In this document: positions 11,400 to 22,021 of the stretch, piece by piece | Numbering within the stretch: the stretch's first letter is position 1 | Layout: every line of letters starts with the position of its first letter | DNA from: Prorocentrum cordatum | Taxonomy: Eukaryota; Sar; Dinophyceae; Prorocentrales; Prorocentraceae | Length of the DNA stretch: 50,000 bases | Direction: 5' to 3' | Assembly (NCBI GenBank): GCA_963575745.1 | Contig: CAUYUJ010019893.1 | Span: forward strand, 671,710 to 721,709 | Position numbers and translations under genes: made by a program | The notes under the pieces: generated by a model | The model's database searches: none | Seen by the model: only the letters and a program-made list of their open reading frames with translations | Told to the model about the DNA's origin: nothing

Positions 11400-11535
11400 G
11401 GCCGCGGCGGCGGCGGCGGAGAAGGAGGAGGAAGAGGGGGATGGGGAGGATGAGGAGGAGGAGGAGGAGGAAGAGGAGGAGGAGGAGGAGGAGGAGGAAG
11501 AGGAGGAGGAGGAGGACGAGGAGGAGGAGGGGAGG
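11400..11535. repeat. GGA/GAG purine microsatellite
   Basis: About 130 bp of gga triplets with scattered gaa and gat. Confidence 0.9.
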
Positions 11536-11651
11536 ACCTGTCCTGAGGTGCGCTCCGGCAAGAGCTTCCAGGTGGACGCAGCTATGGAGGCGGGAAGGCT
11601 CGGAGAGGCGGCAGTCTCAACCTCTCCGCCAGGAGGTGCGGGGCCCACCCA

Positions 11652-11774
11652 AGCTTCTTCGAATTCGACCACAGAGGCGAGTTGAGGATATACGATCTGG
11701 GCATGCTGGAGGACATCACGCGGATGGGGGAGAGCTGTCACTCACTCAGGCTGAACGGGGAAGCGTCGTCTTGA
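11652..11774 (+). CDS. Candidate terminal exon, unknown protein
   Basis: The frame ending in TGA 11772-11774 reads SFFEFDHRGELRIYDLGMLE and then DITRMGESCHSLRLNGEASS. It has a balanced composition unlike the Arg/Pro-rich frames around it. An acceptor-like CCCAAG precedes it at 11648-11653. The same frame stays open back to a TGA near 11535, just after the purine microsatellite. I do not recognise the protein. The exon start is a guess and no upstream exon is identified, so it may be a gene fragment. Confidence 0.3.
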   Translation, partial: SFFEFDHRGELRIYDLGMLEDITRMGESCHSLRLNGEASS

Positions 11775-11799
11775 CGACTTGCAGTGCGCGCCCGTTCAA

Positions 11800-12229
11800 T
11801 TAGCCTTCGGCGCCATCCTCGCCATTGCATCCGTTTGACAGCACCTCCACGCCACTTCGTGAATTTTAAGTCTTTTCCCCCTCCTTGGTCTGGGGCTGCA
11901 GGCGCAGGTGAAACCACGTTGTTTGTCAGGTGCCAACATACGTGCTTTCTCATGTGCGGAGCTGTGCGTTGCCATGATATCACAAGCCATGCTAACACGC
12001 TTTACAGCTGTCTCTGGCCTTTTGTACTATGGTGTGATTGGGATGATGGGGAGGAGGAGAGTAGGATGAGGGAGAGGAGGGGAGCTGGAATGCATGCCAG
12101 CACAAATATTTGCCGAGATGGCTGTCTGGCCGCCTGCCGCTTCAAGTACACAACTCTGTCGATTGCAAAGCAAGGGGCTTGCGCACTCCACCAGGGGTGC
12201 CTGATGGCATCAATGCCTTTATCCATAAG
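11800..12229. other. No gene recognised
   Basis: Single-copy looking sequence without a convincing open frame. Confidence 0.4.
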
Positions 12230-12860
12230 TTCTTCTTCTTTGCCAAGCCAAGGCCCAGCCTTTCCCACCACCCTGTGGAGTTGAGTCCTCGTTTTGAGTA
12301 CGGATTGCCCCGCGTTTCTTATTTCCTCCTTCCTCCTTCCTCCGTCCCCTCCTCCCTCCCCCCCATGCCTGCCGCTGCCCTCCGTAGTCTCTCTGCTTCG
12401 GCACACCCCCCACACGTTCCATGGCTCCATATGAAGCTCCACCTAAGGCATCAGTGGCTAGGTTCGCATGCCGTCTCCACACCATTTCGGCGCACCTCTC
12501 ACGCGTGGCCCCACAGGGAGCTCCACCTAAGCCCCCGGTGGCTAGGTCCGCATTTCTTCTCCACGCCATTTCGGCGCACCCATCTCACGCTCCTAGGGCC
12601 TAGGGAGCTCCACCTGAGGCGCCAGTGGCAAGGCTCGCATGCTGTCTCCACACCGTTTCGTCGCACCCCTCACATGTTTCGTGCCCCCCCCAGGGAGCTC
12701 CATCTAAGGCCCCAGTGGCTAGGTTCGCATGCTGCACCATTTCGGCGCACCTCTCACGCGTTTCGTGGCCCATAGGGAGCTCCACCGGAGGCCCCAATGG
12801 CCAGCTTCGCATGTTTTCTCTATACCATGTCGGCGCACCCCTGACACGTTCTGCACCGCT
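12230..12860. repeat. Degenerate 90-bp satellite with its left leader
   Basis: The leader (about 12240-12315, containing ggagttgagtcctcgttttgag) matches the leader of the clean array at about 29990-30060. It is followed by five or six diverged units with the same words (catttcggcgcacc, tctcacgcgt, agggagctccacc). This looks like an older, decayed copy of the same element. Confidence 0.8.
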
Positions 12861-13861
12861 AACCCGATCGCGCGCGACCCCCCCGCCGACGGCGGCCGCC
12901 GACGACGCAAAAACGGATGGGGGGGAACGTGTCTGAGCGAGCGATAGTGCCCGGCGATTGCCAGGCCAAACCAGCCCGCTTACAACGCGGGCCGATTTTG
13001 ACGCATGTTCGCCCCCCTGCCAGCGCCGATTGGAAAAATCGCCCATGCACCCGAAGGAGCCCCCGCTGTTGTCCAACATGCAAAATGCTCCGACGCCTTC
13101 CGTGCCCCTCCAAAGCCCGCCGCTTCCTGCGGCGCCCTTTTCCGAGCGTTCGGGCGCGGCCCCGACGCTCCGGCAACCTCCGGCAACTTCCGCAGAAGCT
13201 CCCAGACCAACCCCCCGTGCACTTCGAAGCCCTGCTAGGCCTTCGACATTCCTCTTGACCTCTGAGTAATCCTCCCCAGCTCGCCCCGTTGCCCCCGACC
13301 TCACCGAGCGCCTTCCCAGGCCGCCTCCACCTTCGAAAACCCTCCGAGCCCTTCCCGGGCCCTGTCCATTTCCCGAAGCCTTTCAGAAACCGCCCAGGGC
13401 ACTTCCGCGCCCCCAAGCCCTCCGAAAAGTGTGGCGCTTCTCCTCTGCGCCGCCCGCCCCCGATCTGTGCTGGGCGGGCGGCGGGGATTGGGGCGGCCAC
13501 CGCGCTGTGCATCCTTCTCGCGGCGCGGCAGCCGGCAGCCTTGCGGGGCGAGCCTCGGGCGAGCTTTTTCTCGTCCCAGCCGCAGTTGAGCAATTTTGGG
13601 CAGGGCCGCGCAGGCGGGGGGCGCTGCCCCGTGCCCCCCCCGCAGGCCTCTGCGTTGCCGTAGGGCGGCGTGCGCAGGCGGGCCAAGCTCGCAGTATTTG
13701 GCAGATGGCGGCTGGGCCCCCAGCCATGGCCCGCCGCTCGGCTAGCGCATTCCTTTTGTTGTTCTTGAAGACGCATGCGCACGGGGTCGACCTGGCAGCG
13801 TGCTAGGCCGACGCCGTGACATTGGCGTCTGCGCGCCCAAGCCAAACTATGATCGCATTTA
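12861..13861. other. No gene recognised
   Basis: C-rich sequence with words such as cttccg and ccctccga. The minus strand is open for about 330 codons, but the composition is Gly/Arg-rich without motifs and a competing frame is open on the plus strand. I treat it as non-coding. Confidence 0.4.
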
Positions 13862-14035
13862 AGAGTGAAATCGGAATTCCAGTCAGCCCTAAATCAGACT
13901 TGGGTCTTATGACCAGAGTTAAATCGGAGTTCCAGTCAGACCGAAATCAGAGTTGGCGCTGATGGGCAAGAATTGAATCAGAGTTCCAGTGCAGACATGA
14001 ATCAGACCTTCATCAGAGTTTTGGGCCTGAACAGA
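13862..14035. repeat. 53-bp tandem repeat, ~3 units
   Basis: The word atcggaattccagtcag, or a close variant, occurs at 13871, 13924 and 13977, each followed by aaatcaga-type sequence. A partial unit follows. Confidence 0.88.
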
Positions 14036-14130
14036 GAAACAGAGTTTGCCCCCGAAGGACGCGCCCAAGTCTGGGGCAGGCGCCGCCCGAGCCGCCAGGG
14101 CCATGCTCTGGCGTCGGGTTCTTCGCGCCC

Positions 14131-14255
14131 CTGGCGTCTCGGGCTTCGCTGCGACGCGCGTCGGGGTGACGCTCGGGTCTGGGGAGCGGCGTTCCCCCGG
14201 GCCGCGGAGCGGGCCTCGGTGTCCCTCTGCCCTCTCGCGGCGCGTGGGGGAGGCA
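14131..14255. repeat. Dispersed duplication, copy A
   Basis: About 125 bp beginning ggcgtctcgggc and containing tctggggagcggcgttcccc, closely matching 14649-14792. No gene was recognised in either copy. Confidence 0.8.
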
Positions 14256-14648
14256 TTTGTGACGGGCCCGCGGGTCGGGGTGCGGGGCCGTGGGTGGGGT
14301 GGGGGGGGATGCTGGTGCTGCTCTGCCTGTGCGGCTGCCGCGTCTGCTCTCTTGCGCGTTCTTGCCCGCGGTCCGCCCATGTGTGGCCGCTGGCCTGTAA
14401 CAGGCCAGTGTTGTCCAAGGTCGTGGGAGCTGGCGGGCACGTGCCCCGCCGCGCTGGGCCACCGCATCGTGGTGCGGGTGGCGTTGGGGCGGCCTCGTGG
14501 GGCCCGTCCGTGCGCGAGGCCGTGCGCGCCGCGGGTTCGCCTCTCTGGGGAGGGGGGCGCGCGAGGCTCGTGGCGTGCACGTCGCCCGTGCGACGCCGCG
14601 TGCCACGATTTGTCCCGCTGGCCCGCGCCCTGGGTGTCTTCGCGCAAT

Positions 14649-14792
14649 TGGCGTCTCGGGCGCTGCTGCGACGCGCGTCAAGGCGACGCTCGGGGCGCCG
14701 CGCGCCATGTCTGGGGAGCGGCGTTCCCCTGGGCCGCGGAGCGGGCCTCGGTATCCCTCTGCCCTCTCGCGGCGCGTGGGGCAGGCACTTTT
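14649..14792. repeat. Dispersed duplication, copy B
   Basis: Second copy of the segment at 14131-14255, with an extra stretch (about 18 bp, including gcgccgcgcgccatg) in the middle. Confidence 0.8.
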
Positions 14793-15104
14793 GCCCCTTT
14801 ATTTCGCAGGTTTTTCCTGACTTTCTCCCGCTTTTCCTTGTACTTCGCCAGCTTCCCCTATTTTGTCCCCCTTTACTGGTATATTTTCTAGGCTCACGCC
14901 GGTAATCACACCAGTCGCCGGAGCGTTTCTTTTCTGTCCCTCCCTCTTCCTTAAAGTTTCGCGCCAGCTTTCTGTTCTGTCTAAGGCGACTCGCCAGCTT
15001 GTTTTGTTCCTGGCGGCTCTAGTGAAATCTGGCGCAAAATCCCGAACGGGCGCTCTCGCTTGAGACATCTTCGGCAAGTGGAGACCCCCAGGCCGTTTTT
15101 GGGC

Positions 15105-15172
15105 CCGACGACGACGACGTCGACGGCGGCCGCGGCAGCGGCGGCGGCGGCGGCGACGACGACGACGACTGT
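15105..15172. repeat. GAC/GGC trinucleotide microsatellite
   Basis: gac triplets flank a ggc core. It lies within sequence showing no other coding signal. Confidence 0.85.
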
Positions 15173-15568
15173 GAGCCCCGGCGCCATGAGAAAGTGGCCG
15201 ACTCAAAAACGGCCCCCAGGGAGGGGTCGAAAGCCTAGGGGCCTATGTTCTGAAGCTTCTCAGAGGCTCTGGGGGCTCTCCACGGGGCTCTTTCAGAGGT
15301 TGTGAGGCTTCTCCCAGAGGTCTCAGGCCACTCAGGCGCCGTGATACCTGGGAGAACGGCCTGGGCAGGGAGATCGCGAAGGCGATGTGCCATCAGGGCT
15401 GGATACGTTGAAGTGACTCGGAAAGGGTGTTGTGAAGACCTCCTCGGGCGGAATATCAGGGAGAGTGGATATCATGCCGCCGTGCGCAAAGAGCGCATCC
15501 CCTTATGAGGGGGGTTATCATGATGGATGTCTGCTGCATACAGAAGCATCGACCATTCGGGAAACATG

Positions 15569-15570
<2 letters not shown>

Positions 15571-15608
<38 letters not shown>

Positions 15609-15662
15609 TTGTTGTTGTTGTTGTTGTCGTTGTCGTTGTTGTTGTGGTTGTTGCTGTTTTTG
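15571..15662. repeat. GCT then GTT microsatellite
   Basis: A gct run turns into a gtt run, then decays. Confidence 0.9.
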
Positions 15663-15694
15663 TTTCTGTTTGGCGTCGTCCCCCCCGCGATCTG

Positions 15695-16012
15695 GGCCGC
15701 GACCCACCCGCGATCCACCCCGCGACTCGCGACCCACCCGCGACCCACCCGCGACCCACCCGCGACCCACCCCGTGACGCACCCGTGACCCACCCGCGAC
15801 CCACCCCGCGATTTGGGCCGCGACCCACCCGCGATCCACCCGCGACCCACCCGCGACCCACTACTCCGCGACCCACCCGCGACCCATCTTGCGACCCACC
15901 CGCGATCCACCCGCGACCCTTCCGCGACCCACCCGCGACCCACCCGCGACCCACCCACCCGCGACCCACCCGCGACCCACCCGCGACCCAACCCGCGACC
16001 CACCCGCAATGG
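15695..16012. repeat. 11-bp CGCGACCCACC minisatellite
   Basis: About 28 units of cgcgacccacc, with cgcgatccacc and shortened variants. Confidence 0.92.
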
Positions 16013-16550
16013 TTTAACGAAAAATCGGCGCCTGCGGCGGGCTAGTTGCACAGTTTGTAACAATGTGGAGCCTGCGGCGGGCCTCTTTAGAGCCTCGCAG
16101 ACTGACGGCGTCCTCGCCGCTTCTTTCATTTTATCCGCGAAGATTGCGGGGGGCTAGATATTCGTGTTGCTTCGCACCAGCGTGCGTCAAGCAGGAGGTG
16201 GAGAGCTCAACCCTGGAATCGGCCCCGATCCCGGAATCCGTTGGGTCGACATCCAGAACCGGCTTCAACCGCGAGACCCGGCATTCGCATCGAAGTCCGG
16301 GATTCGCCTCGAAACCCGGAATTCTGCAGAAGCGCGAAACTCAGAAATTCTGATCGGTCAGATCGGGAATTCGTGTTCTGCTCTCTTCCCTATCCTTTTC
16401 GCTCGCCCTCTGTACTCTGGAGTTGGTTTGGCTTTTTCGCTCCCCAGGGGTCCCCGACGGGCTCCTGGCTCGCTCTTCAGGAAAAGACCCAGGACGAACA
16501 ATTGGCTCTCGTGACAGGGTCGGGACTTCTGGGGATCCCGCTGCCACGTG
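16013..16550. other. No gene recognised
   Basis: Short overlapping frames only. Repeated words such as aatcg.cgcc and attcgc occur at 16220-16330, but nothing forms a clear array. Confidence 0.4.
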
Positions 16551-17880
16551 CCGAGTAGAGTAGTGTAGTCGTTTCGTTTCGCTCCACGCGCGTTGCCGCG
16601 TGGGGCGTCGATCGGAGCAGCTTCTTTTCGCCCCGTGGTGCTGCCGCTCCGCGCGCCCATCGGCCCGCGCAGGCCTGCTCCAGCATCGAGAGAACTCTCA
16701 GTGTGTCAGTGCGGCCGATCCGCGCGGAAGATCTCAAAATCAGGGCATCGAGGAGGAGGAGGAGGAGGAGGAGGAGGAGGAGGAGGGCGTCGAGTTCAGC
16801 ATTCCCCCCCCCCCCGAGGCGTTGCCCCAGGGCGACTCGAGTGGAATGCTTTCCTGTTCTGCCCCCCGCGGCGCGGCGCTGCCACGCCCGGAGTAGAGTG
16901 GAATCTCTTTTCGCTTCCTAGGCGTGGCCGCGTGGCGCGTCGAGTGGAGTGCTTTTGTTTCGCCCTCTGCCCCAGGCGAGGCCACGTGGCGAGCAGGAGT
17001 GGATTTGCATCTTTGGTCGCCGCTCGGAGTTGCCGCGTGACGAGCAGAGCAGAGCAGCAGCTTCGCGACGCCCGCGCGCTGCCTCGTGGCCTGGCGCGGC
17101 GAGCGGAGCAGCTTTCTTTTCCGCGCCGGGGCGTGGCCGCTCCGCGCGCCCCTCGGCCCCGCGCGGGCCCGCCCTGGAGATGAGAAATTCTGCGCGTGTC
17201 AGCGCGGCCGATCCGCGCGGAGGATGTCAAAGTCAGGGTATCGAGGAGGAGGAGCAGGAGGAGGAGGAGGAGGAGGAGGTGTCAACATCAAGGCCTCGAG
17301 TGGAGCATTTTTTCGCCCCCGAGGCGTTGCCACGCGGCGAGTCGAGTGGCATGTTCTCTCTGCTCTTCCCCGCGCTGTCGCGCCTGGAGGAGCGGATCTG
17401 GCTTTCGCCGCGGTGAGTCGAGTGGAGTGTGGTGTGTAGCGCTATGTCTTCGCCCCCGAACAGAGGTCTCCACGAGGCGTGTCGGAGTGGAGCAGTGCTT
17501 GTGTCCGCTCCTCGGCGTTGCCACGTAAAGAGCAGAGTAGAGAGCAGTAGTTTTGTCTCGACACCCCCGCGATGCCGCGTGGCGCGTCGAGCGGAGCAGC
17601 TTTCTCTTCCGCGCCCGCCCCGCGCGCCCCTCGGCCCCGTGCAGGCCTGCCCTGGAATTGAAAACTCTGAGCGCGTCAGTGCGGCCGATCCGCGCGGAGG
17701 ATGTCAAAATCAGGGCATCGAGGAGGAGGAGGAGGATGTCAAAATCAGGACATCGAATGGAACATTTTTTTCGCCCAGCTCCCGAGTCGTTGCCAGGCGG
17801 CGAGCCGAGTGGAATGATAGATTTGATTCCTCCGCTGCGTTGCCGCGCCCGGAGTATAATGGAATTGTTTATGCTTCGCG
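16551..17880. repeat. ~480-bp tandem repeat, three copies, each with a GAG microsatellite
   Basis: The word gcggccgatccgcgcgga recurs at 16711, 17204 and 17681 (spacing 493 and 477). Each copy contains a gag run just after gggcatcgag or gggtatcgag, and sub-repeats such as gcgtggcgcgtcgagtggag. The GAG run shortens from copy to copy: about 13, 9 and 5 triplets. Confidence 0.85.
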
Positions 17881-18009
17881 AATCCCCACCAGCCCATTCA
17901 GGAGCCCTACCCATGAGAGCTGACGGGCAAAGGGACGAAGAGACACACATGGTGAAACAAAGCGGGCAACCAGTGTGAACAATGGAGATCTCAGGGAGCA
18001 AAGGGGTGG

Positions 18010-18415
18010 CCTTGGAGGGCCTCTTCGGGCCATCCCCAGGGCCCAGAGCTCTTCTGGGTTGGGCCATCTTGGGGCCCTCTTGGGGCTCTTTGGGGGGTCT
18101 TGGGGTCCTCTTGGGGCTCTTTTGGGGCGCCTTGGAGCCCTCATGGGCCCCTCTTGGGGTTCTCTTGGGGCACTCTTGAGGCCCTCTTGGGAGCTGTGGA
18201 GCGCCTCCTGGAGCCATCTTGGAGACCATCGATCAAAGGAGGACGTGATCCTCGATTTCCCCCCCCCTTCCGGAGCCATCAGAATAGCCTCTTAGGGCGC
18301 TCTTGGGGTCCTCGTGGGGCGATCTTGGGCGTTCTTGGGGCAGTCTTGGGGGCTTCTTGGGCCCTTCTTGGAGCTCTCTTGGGCCATTTTAAGGCCATCT
18401 TGAAGCCTGAAAATC
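18010..18415. repeat. G-rich degenerate repeat (cttggggccctcttgggg)
   Basis: Irregular reiterations of ctcttgggg. In composition this is the same type of sequence as the spacer part of the ~360-bp family. Confidence 0.75.
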
Positions 18416-18469
18416 GCATCGGAAGCGAAACGGCGAAAAGGCAACAATCAGTGATGTTCCTTCGGTTTT

Positions 18470-19175
18470 GTGATGATTTGGGTTCTCGGGGAGGTCCTGA
18501 AGGGTCGCCACAAAAGCACCTGGAACAGTCTTGTGGCCCTCTTGGGGCCGCTCGGGCGCGAAGCTCCTGAGCAGCAGGCGGTGGGCACGGCGGCTCGCTC
18601 CCTTCAGAACGCTAAGGGCCGCTTGGCGAGCAACAAGGAGAAGGCTCTCAAAGCTCTGGTGGCGGTGGCGGACACCGAGTGCGAGGTCGCAAGGCCAGAG
18701 AAGAATTTTGAGCATGCGAAGCAGGAGGCCGCCGAGCTCCACGGCGCCACTGCGGGAGGCATCGGCGTCACACAGCTCAAGACGGGGCTCGCAACGATGC
18801 CCGTCGAGGACGCCTCGCTGGCCGGCTTTCCCAGGGGCCTCCAAGTTGCCGGCAACGAGCTAGGGCAGTCCACCAGCCCGCCAGAGCAGCTACCTGCTGC
18901 CAGGCAGCCCGTAACCTCGCCAGGTGCCAGCGAAGGCGCAGGAGCAGGAATTCCAGCAGTAGCAGAGGTACCTGTGCCAGGGGAGATCGACGATGCCACG
19001 GTCGACGTCTTCATGGGCTCGGCTGATCGCGGTGGCCTGCTGTGTGCCTCCGGGGACGACGGTGATGAGCGCGAGCGCATTGCCGACGCCATCGAGACCC
19101 TGCGCGCAGCCAATCAGACCAAAACAGGTGGAGCTCATTGCGAAGGGGCGCCGATGTTGTTCGGCTCCTTCCATC
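18470..19175 (+). pseudogene. ORF1-like coiled-coil region of a decayed non-LTR retrotransposon
   Basis: A frame of about 235 codons starting near 18470 begins with a helical, charged stretch (residues about 30-90, rich in Ala, Lys, Glu and Leu) of the coiled-coil type, followed by a Pro/Ala/Gly linker (about 130-165) and an acidic part containing GEIDDATVDVFMG. It sits just upstream of an endonuclease-like region in another frame (19176-19973), the usual ORF1/ORF2 order of non-LTR elements. The last codons of this frame, to the stop at 19234, are probably a shifted reading of the endonuclease start. Assignment to a retroelement is inferred from position and composition; no ORF1-specific motif is seen. 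It could be an exon of an unrelated protein. Confidence 0.4.
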
Positions 19176-19973
19176 GACGCCAGCGCGTGCAGCTGGTTCG
19201 AGGCGCTGCTGCGGCAATGCGCGGTGCACAATAGAGATATGATTGTTCAGGAGGCATACATCTCGCCGGCCACGTGCGATGAGGCGACCGACAAGTCGGT
19301 CGAGCAGGGGTGGCATGCGCTGGCGTGCCCTGCGGTCGGCTCGGTGCCAGGGGCCCGCAGCCTCGGCGGGCGATTCCAGCTGGCGGCTCGTGCGCACGGG
19401 CTCGGGGCCTTCGGGGTCAGGGGCGGGTTTGAGGTCTTTCCCGGGCAAGTCGCCGTCACCCGCGTCGCGCAGATCGAGCAGGGTGGCGTCGTCTGGCTCG
19501 ACGTGGAATGCTTGCGGCCATCGGGGGCCCAGCCCCCGCGTCGAGCAGGAGGTCGCCATGTGGGCGAAAGAGGTCGGTGGATCCAAGACCGCGGGCTCGG
19601 CGCGGAGTCCGACGCCGAGGGCGAGTGGGCCCGCTGGTGCGAGCCCTGCGTGTCAGTGATGATCCAGCGCGCGCGCTCTGACTGGGTCAGGGCGTCCACG
19701 CGCGTCGCCGCGGAGCAGCTCGCGACGGCCATCTGCGCCCGCGCTCGGCGGCGAAGCGAGCCGAATCGCGGGGGGTTCTTGGCGAGGGTCAACTCGCTCA
19801 GCGGCCGGCAGAGTCGGGCGGCGGCCGTGATCCACAGTGCCGAGCACGTGCCGCTCAGGAGGTGGATCAACGACCCGCGGAGGCAAGGCCCGCAGCCTCC
19901 CGCGTGGCCCCCGCGCAGGAGGGCGAGCAGGGCCCCAGTCAAGGGCCTGCCTGAATGCGCGTCCTGGTTGTGA
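19176..19973 (+). pseudogene. Endonuclease (EEP-type) relic of a non-LTR retrotransposon
   Basis: In the frame ending at the stop 19971-19973, about 265 codons resemble the apurinic-like endonuclease of dinoflagellate non-LTR elements. ACSWFEALLRQCAVHNRDMI is followed by the key QE pair (19248-19253), then a GW helix end, a Gly-rich turn region and GFEVFPGQVAVTRV. The enzyme would nick target DNA for reverse transcription. The motifs around the later catalytic Asp and His residues are not recognisable, so the domain is probably dead. A shift relative to the upstream ORF at about 19175 supports decay. A Trp/Arg-rich stretch (about 19620-19800) resembles the linker before the reverse transcriptase. 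A reverse transcriptase relic lies about 1.7 kb downstream. Confidence 0.5.
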
Positions 19974-21341
19974 ACGGGCGGCGCTGGTGCCGCGCGGCCG
20001 GCCCTGGAACTCGGGCCGAGGGGTTCCACTTGAGAGCGGCTGTCGCGTTGGTGCCAAGCGCGGCCTGCCTGCTCCATGCCGGCATAGAGGGGGCAATTCT
20101 TGGTGCGGATCCCTGTGGTCCAGGACCTTCTTCGGACAAGGGGGCCTTGGTCGGGGCCCTGCGGCTCGGGGGCCTGGGTCGGTGCAGTAATGTAGTTGCG
20201 CCCCTGATATTTTTTTTCACGCGGCGGCGGGTGTGTCTGGGAGAGGCGAGGAAACCGCGAAGAAGGCGCGATTGGGGGTCGGCGCTGGAGCCGCTGCGGA
20301 AGGGCAGCCAGGCGTCTGGGCGGTGGTCGAGGATTTGTTTTGGTGCATTCGTTCTGTGTTTTTTCGATTGGATTTTCGGGGTGTGCACGAAAGGGTGCCT
20401 TATGACTGTTTTGGTATACCCTGGTGTTGTCTTTGTTGAACTCGAGTGCACCGTGGATGTCCGTCGCCAGGTAGCTTCGCCTGGTGGCGCGCTAGACGGC
20501 TCGGCTCGCCCGGGGGCCGCGCCCTGGCGGGTTGTCGCCCCCCTCTCCCAGGGCTTGGCATTTGCTACTTCGGCGCCTTGTCGTCTGCCGCGAGAGACGC
20601 CATTTTTCCTCGCCAGAAGCAGATTGTCAGACCCTTGCGAGCCCCTTATATGCAGCGGGAGATGACGGGCCGCGTTTGTTTGCGAGGGCCTACCTTCTGG
20701 GGGGCCGCAACCGAGCAGTTCGGCGGGCCCGTCGTCGTGAGAGACGGGGGCTTCGACGAGGAGCTCCGCTAGCTAGCGCTGTTGGGCGTCCTGGGCGCGC
20801 TCAACATGCGGGGCGCGATGTGTCCGAGCTCCGCGGTGTTGGGCGCCGCCTTCGCGCCGTGCGCCGGGGCGCGGCGCGTGCATGCGTCGCGCCGCGAAGT
20901 CGAACGTGGGCTGCGTGGTCCACCGCCGGAGCGCGCGAGTCCGAGGGCCGCGCGGTCGCGCTCGCGATCGAGGGGGGCGGCGTGCGCGCATCGGACCAGT
21001 CGGCGAGAAGATGTCGCGCCGACATTGGATGCTTGAGTGCGCGGCATGCATCGCAGCGATACTCCAGTCTGGTGAGATGAAGGGCCTCTTCGTCGGGCTG
21101 ACGGCCGACAGGGCCTCCAGCGAGCGCGGGCGCCTGTCTGGGGGGGCCGGCGAGATTGCGCGGCGGCGAGCTGGGGGCGGCCGCGCCCGACCTGGCAACG
21201 GGCGCGGAGCCTCGATGGCGCTGAGTCGCGGACGGCCAGGATTCTCAGGGGGGCGTTGCCCAGTGGCCCCAGTGCGCGGCGTCGGCCCAGCCCTGAGGCC
21301 GCCGCCGGCGGCCTGCCGCTCGGGCGCAGGCGGCTGGCGGG
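19974..21341. other. Unassigned GC-rich DNA between retroelement fragments
   Basis: No motif was recognised. An open frame ending at 20772 (with GPTFWGAATEQFGG near its end) has a protein-like composition, but I cannot assign it. This may be the missing middle of the retroelement, or an insertion into it. Confidence 0.35.
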
Positions 21342-22021
21342 GTGGTCGAGCCTGTAGAGGGGGCCCTGCCCCGGACGAGCGGGCCGCCGCCCGGCCCAGG
21401 CGGCGGCCGGGCGCGCGGATCGATCCCGTCGGCCGGGGGCAACTCTCCCGAGAACGATTCGTTTTACGCCGACAGCTCTGGGGCCGGCGGCGGCCGCTGG
21501 GTTGCGGGACTGGCGAGGGGCGTAGCCGCCGCGGCGGCGGCGGCCGCGGCGGCCATGGCGGAACTGGCAGAAGCCGATGCTGCTGCGGAGGTAGGCGCAG
21601 CAGATGATGACGTCGCGCCGTCAGTTGTAGGCCCCAGCCGACGCGGCAGGTGCCAGAGGGGCCACTGGGACCGCCTCGAGCTCAATTGCGAGTAGCCCGA
21701 CTTCGTCACGGACGGGACCGCCATCCCGAAGTCCGACGGCGGGGCGAGGCCGATCGCGCTTTTTGGTGCGATGGTGCGCGTGCGCGGGCGGCCCAGTCGC
21801 CCACTGGCGAAGCAGTGGGAGGCCGACCGCAAGAGATTGCTCTGGCGGGCCAGCGCCGGCAGCAGCTGGGACGGAGTCGCGCGGCAGCGGCGGGCAGGAG
21901 CGGAGCGGGGCCGCGAGGCGGCGGCGGTCCACGAGAACCAGGACGAGGGAGTCCGCTCTAGGAGTTGGGCGACCAAGATTTCAAGGTGCTGGGGCTTTAA
22001 CAGCGCGCGCAAGGGAGTATA
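21342..22021 (+). pseudogene. Reverse transcriptase N-terminal relic of a non-LTR retrotransposon
   Basis: One frame, broken by a TAG at 21693-21695, carries TAIPKSDGGARPIALF (21717-21764), the conserved block that opens the palm of non-LTR reverse transcriptases. It is followed by an Arg-rich and LAKQWEADR helix as in these enzymes. The frame ends at TAA 22019-22021. The Asp-containing catalytic blocks that should follow are not recognisable, so the enzyme is inactive. The frame before the stop (Ala-rich helix, then RGHWDRLELNCE) fits the region upstream of that block. It may belong to the same element as the endonuclease relic at 19176. Confidence 0.55.

Noticed and set aside
12859-13845. 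328-codon minus-strand frame
   Set aside because: Gly/Arg-rich, no motif, overlapped by plus-strand frames; typical of chance opening at this GC content.
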